Source: Clostridia bacterium
GTDB taxonomy: Bacteria > Bacillota > Clostridia > Oscillospirales > CAG-382
Assembly: GCA_017399965.1 (NCBI GenBank)
Contig: JAFQAP010000030.1
Location: 1 to 64,000 of the forward strand
Reading direction: 5' to 3'
Length of the DNA: 64,000 nucleotides
A model generated the notes under the pieces. That model ran no database searches and was not told the origin of the DNA. It saw only the letters and a list, made by a program, of their open reading frames with translations. The translations under genes were made by a program, and so were the position numbers. Of this stretch, positions 57,900 to 64,000 are shown piece by piece; within the stretch, counting starts at the first letter, position 1, and each line of letters opens with the position of its first letter.

Positions 57900-59041
57900 T
57901 ATATTTTGACCACGCCGCAACGGGAATGCCCAAAAGCGAAGGTGTTATAAACGCGGTGGCTTCTGCAATGAGATTTTGCGGTAATCCCGGCAGAGGCAGC
58001 TATGAACTGGCATCTGCAGGGGACAGAGCGCTTTTTGATTGCAGAAATGAGCTGGCGCGTGAATTTGGTTCCCAACCCGAAAACTGCGTGCTTACAAAAA
58101 ACACCACCGAAGCGTTGAATATGGCGATAAAGGGTTATGTTTTTTCCCAAAAAGAGCCTGTGCACGCGCTCGTTTCGGATTTTGACCACAACGCCGTTTC
58201 CCGTATAATATACGACCTTAAACAAAAAGAAAGAATTAAATTAACGGTTTTTGAATCCGACCTGTTTGACGATAAAAAGACCGTACAAAACTTTGAAAAC
58301 AGCATAACCGAAAAGACTTCCCTTGCGGTATTCACCCACGCTTCCAACGTGTGCGGAAGAATATTTCCCGTAAAGGAAATGAAAAAAATTGCAAAATGCC
58401 ACGGTATAACAGTTATTACGGATATTGCCCAGACAGCGGGACTTTTGGATATAAAGGCCGATGATTACGGTGACATTATATGCTTGCCGGGTCATAAGGG
58501 GTTATACGGTCCCGCAGGCACGGGGGCGATGATAGTAAGCAAGGATTTTGATATTGAAATGCATCCCCTTCTCCACGGCGGCACCGGTATATTGTCTGCG
58601 GATATGAAAATGCCCGCATTTTTACCCGAAAGATTTGAAGCAGGAAGTCTTAATGCCCCCGCATACGCAGGGCTGCGTACCGCTTTGCGGGAAAAGCATA
58701 CAAAAGATATAAAGCTCGCCCAAAAGATATATAAATACCTCTTAAGCGAGCTGAAAAATATGAGGGGTGTAACCGTAATTGGCGCACCCGAAAAAAACCG
58801 TGAGGATGACTGGGTGCCGATAATTCTTATAAATCTGTGGGGATATAACAGTGAAGAAGCCGCAGAAATACTGGCAAAAGAAAATATTGCGGTAAGAGGA
58901 GGTCTGCACTGTGCATACAAAGCCCACAAAAAACTTGGCACATTAAAGACGGGAGGAGTGCGTATAAGTATCGGCAGAGGGAACACAATGGTTCACGCAA
59001 AGGCGTTAATAGACACTCTCGCCCGCAAGATGACCTGTTGA
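57896..59041 (+). CDS. cysteine desulfurase-like PLP enzyme (SufS/CsdB family)
   Basis: 381 residues, class V aminotransferase fold. FDHAATGMPK at the start, the cofactor contact in VITDIAQTAG, the Schiff-base Lys201 in PGHKGLYGP and the active-site Cys339 in VRGGLHCAYKAHK. These are features of desulfurases that release S or Se from (seleno)cysteine. It overlaps the DUF3343 gene by 4 bases (ATGA) and no suf or isc genes are near, so it likely serves a special trafficking path. ATG 57896 replaces a much longer upstream reading. Its 3' end overlaps the convergent yhiN-like gene by 36 bases. Confidence 0.88.
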   Translation: MIYFDHAATGMPKSEGVINAVASAMRFCGNPGRGSYELASAGDRALFDCRNELAREFGSQPENCVLTKNTTEALNMAIKGYVFSQKEPVHALVSDFDHNAVSRIIYDLKQKERIKLTVFESDLFDDKKTVQNFENSITEKTSLAVFTHASNVCGRIFPVKEMKKIAKCHGITVITDIAQTAGLLDIKADDYGDIICLPGHKGLYGPAGTGAMIVSKDFDIEMHPLLHGGTGILSADMKMPAFLPERFEAGSLNAPAYAGLRTALREKHTKDIKLAQKIYKYLLSELKNMRGVTVIGAPEKNREDDWVPIILINLWGYNSEEAAEILAKENIAVRGGLHCAYKAHKKLGTLKTGGVRISIGRGNTMVHAKALIDTLARKMTC

Positions 59042-60217
59042 AAATGCGATCTGCAAATTATACCCGCCGGTATATGCATCCACATCTATGACCTCCCCTG
59101 CGAAATACAGCCCTTTGACAATACGGGATTCCATTGTTGAAGGGTTTATTTCTTTTACGTTTATTCCGCCGGAGGTAACTATGGCTTCTTCCACAGGGCG
59201 CGTGCCCGTTACAGTGAAAGACATATCTTTAAGAAGATCGCAAATGCGTTTTCGCTCTTCCTTTGTAATTTCGTTAACACGCTTTTCCGAAGGAATACCC
59301 GAAAGATTTACAAGCACGGGAATAAGCTTGGAAGGAAGCAAGCCGGAAAGCACGTTTGAATATATTTTGTTTTTGTTATCGGAAAAATCACGCAGCAAGC
59401 GTTTGTTAAGTGTTTCTTTATCCAAAGCAGGCTTAAGGTCGATCGACATTTTAACAGGATAATTTTTGCCGATGACTGCAGAAGCGGAAAGAATGGTGGG
59501 GCCGCTTACGCCGAAATGAGTGAAAAGAAGCTCTCCTTCATCGGAATACAAGGTTTTTTCGTCTTTTAAAAACTTTACAGCCACGTTACGGAGAGAAAGT
59601 CCCATAAGTGAAGGGCATATCTTACCTTCGCAAACCAAGGGAACAAGAGACCCGCGGGGAGTAACAACGGTATGTCCTACCGAGGAGGCAAGACGGTATC
59701 CGTCCCCTGTAGAGCCGGTCTTGGGGTAGGACATTCCTCCCGTGGCGATAATTACGCTTGGAGCGTTATAGGTTTTTGAAACTCCTTTAACACCCACAAC
59801 TTCTCCGTTTTCCGCCAGTAATTGTTTAACGGTATCTTTTACACACTCGCAGTTTTTTTCAGTTTCATAGCGAAGACAGCGGCGGATATCCTGAGCGCTG
59901 TCGCTTTCGGGGAAAACACGTCTGCCTCTTTCGGTCTTCAAAGGAATACCGCGGGAAGTAAAAAACTCCATAGTATCCTCCGGAGAAAAATCCGTAACCG
60001 CACGGTAAAGAAAACGGGGGTTTGTAGGCACGTTTTCAAGGAATTCGTTAAGGGTACAGTTATTGGTAAGGTTGCATCTGCCTTTACCCGTAATACCGAT
60101 CTTTAAGCCGAACTCTTTGTTTTTTTCTATAACCAAAACCTTTGCGCCCTTTTGAGAAGCGGTTATAGCCGCCATCATTCCCGCGGCACCTGCGCCGATA
60201 ACTATAACGTCGTACAT
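59006..60217 (-). CDS. YhiN/HI0933 family flavoprotein
   Basis: 403 residues. N-terminal FAD motif VIGAGAAGMMAAITA, then IGITGKGRCNLTN, TGGMSYPKTGSTGDGY, and C-terminal GEVIDVDAYTGGYNLQIAFSTG. These are fixed landmarks of the HI0933-like (BaiN/YhiN) family. Members reduce C=C bonds in some gut bacteria (BaiN), but most have unknown substrates. ATG 60217 has a GGAGGTAG site and lies 15 bases inside the end of the pseudouridine synthase gene. Confidence 0.9.
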   Translation of the reverse strand: MYDVIVIGAGAAGMMAAITASQKGAKVLVIEKNKEFGLKIGITGKGRCNLTNNCTLNEFLENVPTNPRFLYRAVTDFSPEDTMEFFTSRGIPLKTERGRRVFPESDSAQDIRRCLRYETEKNCECVKDTVKQLLAENGEVVGVKGVSKTYNAPSVIIATGGMSYPKTGSTGDGYRLASSVGHTVVTPRGSLVPLVCEGKICPSLMGLSLRNVAVKFLKDEKTLYSDEGELLFTHFGVSGPTILSASAVIGKNYPVKMSIDLKPALDKETLNKRLLRDFSDNKNKIYSNVLSGLLPSKLIPVLVNLSGIPSEKRVNEITKEERKRICDLLKDMSFTVTGTRPVEEAIVTSGGINVKEINPSTMESRIVKGLYFAGEVIDVDAYTGGYNLQIAFSTGHLAGESVY

Positions 60218-60840
60218 TGGTTTTCTACCTCCTCTCCGAAAACACTCCAAGGATACTGCAAAACGGGAGGCTTGGAAATTACCGTATGCTCTTTCCCGCC
60301 CGATGTGAATTTAAGCTTATACGACCACAGGGCGGTTTTATCACCCGTACCGCCGTAACGCTTATCTCCGTAAAGAGGCGTTTTGCGGGATGAAAACTGC
60401 AAGCGTATCTGGTGTGTCCTGCCGGTTATCATCTTTGCTTTTACAAGGGCGTAGCCTTCTTTTTCCGAAAGCACGGTATATTCCAGAGCGGCTTCCCTTA
60501 CACCCCTTCTCATACGCTTTACAACGTAAGATTTGTTCTTTTGGGTATCGTGAAACATATAGTCGGAAAGAACGCCGCTTTTTTCCGGCAACGAACCTAC
60601 GGTTATAAACAGATATTCTTTATCAAAGCCCAAAGCACGCAGCTTTTCTGCGTATTGGGGAGAATTGCCCAGCAGTACTGCGCCGCCTGCCACCTTATCT
60701 ATGCGGTGAACGGGGTATGCTTCTCCTCCGCAGGCTTCTCTTACTAACGCGGGCAGTGAGTTTGTTCCCGTATCCTCGCACACTATACCTATATCCTTTT
60801 GAGCTACCGTGCAGAATTTATCCCTATAAAGAATATCCAT
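60202..60840 (-). CDS. RluA family pseudouridine synthase
   Basis: 212 residues. The catalytic Asp48 is in PVHRIDKVAGGAVL (usual HRLDxxTSG), and GRTHQIRLQFSS and PLYGDKRYGG are family motifs. No S4 domain is present, so it is one of the short forms. The modified RNA (rRNA or tRNA) is not known. Upstream of, and overlapping, the YhiN-like gene. Confidence 0.88.
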   Translation of the reverse strand: MDILYRDKFCTVAQKDIGIVCEDTGTNSLPALVREACGGEAYPVHRIDKVAGGAVLLGNSPQYAEKLRALGFDKEYLFITVGSLPEKSGVLSDYMFHDTQKNKSYVVKRMRRGVREAALEYTVLSEKEGYALVKAKMITGRTHQIRLQFSSRKTPLYGDKRYGGTGDKTALWSYKLKFTSGGKEHTVISKPPVLQYPWSVFGEEVENQCTTL

Positions 60841-60911
60841 TTTGTTTCACCTGCCTTTTAACTGATTTTACCACACCCACCGCCGTTTAGCAAGGAAAAT
60901 AAACAAAATAC

Positions 60912-60940
60912 TTTACTTTTGCCGAAGGGAATAGTATAAT
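60912..60940 (+). promoter_or_regulatory. sigma-A promoter of the DUF4127-dockerin gene
   Basis: -35 TTTACT, 17-bp spacer, -10 TATAAT; 20 bases later an AAAAGGAG site. Confidence 0.75.
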
Positions 60941-60972
60941 AAACACGGCATTTTTTAAAAGGAGACCGTTTT

Positions 60973-62754
60973 ATGAAAAGATTTGTTTGCTTTGCTCTCG
61001 CCGTTATTATGTTAACCGCACTTTTCCCCTGCTTTGTGACCGATACGGCATACGCTTTGGAAAAAAGGGATTATAACGGCTTGCAGGTTGCGTATATTCC
61101 CATCGATAACCGCCCCGTTAATTATGACAGAGTGAAGATGCTGGCAAAAAGCGTGGGATTTGAGCTTCTTATGCCGGAGGAAGACACCTTCCGTACAGCG
61201 CTTGATAACATGAAACCAAATAAAAACGGCTCTACCTACGGGGACAGAGAAAAACTGCTTAACTGGTTAAAGGAAACGGACAAGACCTGCGATTATTTCG
61301 TGCTTTCTCTTGACCAGCTCTTGAGCGGCGGATTGGTCGCTTCCCGCTGGCTCGATAATACCGACCTTACTTTTGAGTTTGAAGTTGCGGATTATATTAT
61401 AAATCTTGCGAAAAACAATACGGTGGTGCTGTTTGATACGGTTATGCGTCTTGCATCGACGGTGAATTACCAAGGGTATCAAATGCCGGAATATAACAAT
61501 CTCCGTTCTTACGGCTCCGTGGCAAGATTAACATTAACGGGCAGCGAGCTTACCGTTGACAACATTATCGCCGGATACAAATACGGCGAAAACGGCAAAA
61601 AAATATCCACTCCCCTTTCGGACAAGGCTGTGGATAAATATCTTGCTTCCAGAACAAGAAAATTAAAGCTTATTGATTATATTCTTTCAAAATCACTTGA
61701 AGATCTTGAATACTGCTACATAGGCGTTGACGATTCTTCCACCACCACAAACATACAGACCAACGAAATAAACCTTATTTCAAATAAACTCGGAGACAAC
61801 GGCGTTATTTATGCCGGCACCGACGAATTGGGACTTATGGGAATAACACGAATTGTAACAAAGCTGTACGGCAGCCCCGAGGTCGGAGTTACATATTTCG
61901 GAAACAGTAAAGACCAGATCGCCGATGAATTTGATTTTGCGTCCCTCGAATACGAGATAAACAACCACATAAGATCCTTAGGATGTACGGTAGTTGACGG
62001 AGGGAAAGGCGATGTTGAGGTTTTGGTCATTACCAAAAATTCGGGAAATGACCAAGCAATCAAGCTTGTAGATAAAGCCTTTGATCTTGTTGAGAATAAA
62101 AAGCCGGTTATAATTATCGACCCTAATTCCAAAAATGCGGACTTCCTGCAAAAGCAGTTGCTCACACGGGAATTCCCTCTTTCCATGCTGTTGGGATATT
62201 CAAACTGGAACACTGCGGCAAACGCTATGGGCATTGCGCTTTCCAACGGAATATCAAGATACACCTACCTTGCAAACTGCAGTAATATAACCCGCCAGAG
62301 CCACCGCGGTTTTCTTGAGGCGAGCACTTTCGGTTTCCTTAAAGACATATCCTATAAATACTACGGTTTTTCCATTGAAAATCCCGGTGTTTCCGCTTAC
62401 GGAAGCTATGCTTATATAGTTAAACAGATAAACGGTTCAGAGATGATCACCTCCCTTTCTCCTTATACCGTAAGCAAGCACGAAACGGTTTCTGTGAGCA
62501 ACTTCAGATATCCTTGGGAAAGAACCTTTGAAATGACCTTCGATGTTAAAGTTGCCGTTACCGACAGCGGTATTAAGGGTGACGTAAACGACGACGGTAG
62601 GATAATTTTAAACGATTATCTTATGTCCAAAAGAATTGAAGCGGGAACCAAAACCGCTGATATAGATATGCTTGCACGGGCAGATATAAACGGCGACGGA
62701 AAGATAAACAAAGCCGATTACGTTCAAATAAAAAAGCGTATTTTGGGCGATTAG
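60973..62754 (+). CDS. secreted DUF4127 protein with C-terminal type I dockerin
   Basis: 593 residues. Signal peptide (about 1-29). Residues about 35-510 belong to DUF4127 (YIPIDNRPVNYDRV, SLDQLLSGGL, YIGVDDSSTT, NGISRYTYLANC), a family of unknown function in Firmicutes, with a fold suggesting metal or sugar handling. Residues 536-593 are a full dockerin: DVNDDGRIILND and DINGDGKINKAD loops, 37 residues apart. It should attach to a cohesin elsewhere in the genome or at the surface. Strong GGAG site, own promoter and terminator. Confidence 0.85.
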   Translation: MKRFVCFALAVIMLTALFPCFVTDTAYALEKRDYNGLQVAYIPIDNRPVNYDRVKMLAKSVGFELLMPEEDTFRTALDNMKPNKNGSTYGDREKLLNWLKETDKTCDYFVLSLDQLLSGGLVASRWLDNTDLTFEFEVADYIINLAKNNTVVLFDTVMRLASTVNYQGYQMPEYNNLRSYGSVARLTLTGSELTVDNIIAGYKYGENGKKISTPLSDKAVDKYLASRTRKLKLIDYILSKSLEDLEYCYIGVDDSSTTTNIQTNEINLISNKLGDNGVIYAGTDELGLMGITRIVTKLYGSPEVGVTYFGNSKDQIADEFDFASLEYEINNHIRSLGCTVVDGGKGDVEVLVITKNSGNDQAIKLVDKAFDLVENKKPVIIIDPNSKNADFLQKQLLTREFPLSMLLGYSNWNTAANAMGIALSNGISRYTYLANCSNITRQSHRGFLEASTFGFLKDISYKYYGFSIENPGVSAYGSYAYIVKQINGSEMITSLSPYTVSKHETVSVSNFRYPWERTFEMTFDVKVAVTDSGIKGDVNDDGRIILNDYLMSKRIEAGTKTADIDMLARADINGDGKINKADYVQIKKRILGD

Positions 62755-62763
62755 ACTATACTA

Positions 62764-62797
62764 AAAAGCGTTACAGAAAATCTGTAACGCTTTTACA
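62764..62797. terminator. bidirectional intrinsic terminator
   Basis: 14-bp perfect stem AAAAGCGTTACAGA/TCTGTAACGCTTTT with a 3-base loop, between convergent genes ending at 62754 and 62799. Confidence 0.9.
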
Positions 62798-62798
62798 T

Positions 62799-63830
62799 TT
62801 ATATACCTTCCGCTATTTCGTATATAAGCTTTTCTGTCTTTTCCCAGCCGATGCAGGGGTCGGTTATGGATTTGCCGTAGACGGGAGTATCCGTTATCTT
62901 TTGGCAGCCGTCTTCTATGTAGCTTTCGATCATAAGTCCCTTTACCATTTTACGAAGGTCCGCGGAACAGCGGCGGGTATGCATTACGTCCTTGGAAATT
63001 CGTATCTGCTCAAGATACTGTTTTCCCGAATTGGAATGGTTTGTATCTATGATAACAGCAGGGTTTTTAAGGTCTGAAGCGGAATACAGTTCAAACAAGC
63101 GGATAAGGTCTTCATAGTGATAATTGGGCATAGACTGTCCGTGCTTGTTTACGCTGCCGCGTAAAATCGCGTGGGTATATGGGTTTCCTTTGGAAGTGAC
63201 CTCCCAGCCGCGGTAAATAAAAGTGTGTCCGTGCTGTGCGGCGTAAATGGCGTTCATCATAACCGAAAGATCGCCGCTGGTGGGATTTTTCATACCTACG
63301 GGAATATCAAGCCCCGAGGAGGTAAGACGGTGGTTTTGGTTTTCCACACTTCGTGCGCCTACCGCTACGTATGAAAGCAGATCGGAAAGATAGCGGTAAT
63401 TTTCGGGGTAAAGCATTTCGTCTGCACAGCCGAAGCCCGTTTCCGCCAAAGCGCGCATATGAAGCTGACGGATGGCTATAACACCCTTTATCATATCCGG
63501 CTTTTCGTGAGGGTCGGGCTGGTGAAGCATTCCTTTGTAACCTGCGCCGGTGGTGCGGGGCTTGTTTGTGTATATACGGGGAATTATGATTATCCTGTCA
63601 GAAACCTTGTCCTGCACCACGCGGAGACGGTGAATATAATCTATGACCGCGTCCTCTCTGTCTGCGGAGCAAGGACCGATAACCAAAATAAACTTTTCGC
63701 TTTCCCCTGCAAACACTTTACGTATCTCTTCATCGGTATGAGCTTTTACTTTTGCCATTTCCTCTGTTACGGGGTACTGCTCTTTTATTTCCTTTGGAAT
63801 GGGGAGTTTACGGTAAAATTCCATATTCAT
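62799..63830 (-). CDS. 3-deoxy-7-phosphoheptulonate synthase (class I)
   Basis: 343 residues. First enzyme of the shikimate pathway: phosphoenolpyruvate plus erythrose 4-phosphate. GPCSADRED, the PRIYTNKPRTTGAGYKGM region and DTNHSNSGK (metal and PEP ligands) are those of the AroF/G/H type. ATG 63830 has an AAGGATG site; an upstream in-frame reading to 63857 would lie within the neighbouring gene. Which aromatic amino acid inhibits it cannot be read here. It follows a probable prephenate dehydrogenase gene. Confidence 0.93.
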   Translation of the reverse strand: MNMEFYRKLPIPKEIKEQYPVTEEMAKVKAHTDEEIRKVFAGESEKFILVIGPCSADREDAVIDYIHRLRVVQDKVSDRIIIIPRIYTNKPRTTGAGYKGMLHQPDPHEKPDMIKGVIAIRQLHMRALAETGFGCADEMLYPENYRYLSDLLSYVAVGARSVENQNHRLTSSGLDIPVGMKNPTSGDLSVMMNAIYAAQHGHTFIYRGWEVTSKGNPYTHAILRGSVNKHGQSMPNYHYEDLIRLFELYSASDLKNPAVIIDTNHSNSGKQYLEQIRISKDVMHTRRCSADLRKMVKGLMIESYIEDGCQKITDTPVYGKSITDPCIGWEKTEKLIYEIAEGI

Positions 63831-63843
63831 AAAAATTACATCC

Positions 63844-64000
63844 TTACTTTTTATCAAATTTTGTTCTGCGTTCTCCTGCTTTGCGCATCACTGCCCGCAT
63901 TTCATCCCGCTGACCGTTGGCAATATATTCCCTGAAACGGGAAAATTCAGCAGAAAACGCATCCATCTGCTTCAAGAGCGCATCTCGGTTCATCAAAAAC
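63844..64000 (-). CDS. tyrA: probable prephenate dehydrogenase, C-terminal fragment
   Basis: The minus strand reads open from the window edge to a TAA at 63846-63844, giving the last 51 or so residues. The tail has a helical MDAFSAEFSRFREYI and ends in RKAGERRTKFDKK, which is like the C-terminus of TyrA-type prephenate dehydrogenases. DAHP synthase follows 13 bases after the stop, which supports an aromatic amino acid unit. The 5' part lies outside the window. Confidence 0.65.
   Translation of the reverse strand, partial: FLMNRDALLKQMDAFSAEFSRFREYIANGQRDEMRAVMRKAGERRTKFDKK

Overview
The window looks like chromosomal DNA of a low-to-mid GC, Gram-positive, strictly anaerobic member of the Clostridia (Bacillota), most likely an uncultured gut or rumen lineage. 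The signs are sigma-A promoters with a Gram-positive extended -10 (TRTGn), strong AGGAGG ribosome binding sites, a class A RNase P RNA, a FakA/DegV fatty-acid kinase locus next to plsX, secreted proteins with type I dockerins, many ferredoxin-type enzymes, and no respiratory or oxygen-dependent genes. No rRNA, tRNA, CRISPR array, phage or intact insertion sequence was seen.

Layout. 1-4.8 kb: three class I methyltransferases and a three-gene ABC-2 exporter. 5-8.6 kb: small membrane protein, prfB, a hairpin-repeat array, rnpB and murD. 8.6-11.5 kb: AT-rich accessory genes (GNAT, methyltransferase, DUF3795, mini-ferredoxin, winged-helix protein), part of which lies between direct repeats. 11.5-15.8 kb: three tandem M42 peptidases and a PLP enzyme of the aluminium-resistance/methionine gamma-lyase family. 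16-19.8 kb: small membrane proteins, two alpha/beta hydrolases and a GT2-GtrA glycosyltransferase. 19.8-24.3 kb: degV-degV-fakA-plsX, for activation of exogenous fatty acids. 25.5-29.4 kb: a compact acyl-lipid operon (acyl ligase-ACP fusion, two PlsC-like acyltransferases, free ACP, LRAT-fold protein). 32.5-44.9 kb: a 12-gene redox operon. 45-53 kb: SPFH protein, patatin, EEP nuclease, two-component system, ArsB-like transporter. 53-63 kb: dapF, GH27, lipoprotein, two dockerin proteins, DUF3343 with a cysteine desulfurase-like enzyme, YhiN and RluA proteins. 62.8-64 kb: DAHP synthase and the end of a probable prephenate dehydrogenase.

The most striking system is the operon at 32.5-44.9 kb. 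In order it encodes malate dehydrogenase, fumarase, HdrB, HdrC, HdrA, an MvhD/FlxD-like protein, two Fe-S proteins and an FAD/NAD(P)-2Fe-2S reductase resembling FlxABC, a fumarate-reductase-type Fe-S subunit, a flavoprotein, and an AspT/SucE-like carrier. One promoter and one terminator bracket it. Together the genes could take oxaloacetate to malate, fumarate and succinate, reduce fumarate in the cytoplasm with electrons from an NADH-oxidising, flavin-based bifurcating Hdr-Flx complex, and export the succinate. No membrane anchor subunit for a classical fumarate reductase is present. The coupling is an inference from gene order and motifs.

A second candidate novelty is the acyl-lipid operon at 25.5-29.4 kb, where a dedicated acyl-ACP supply line ends in an LRAT-like protein. 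A third is a set of short hairpin elements (a composite AGTGATATT array beside rnpB, and a family with TCACCCC...GGGGACCCC ends) found near gene ends.
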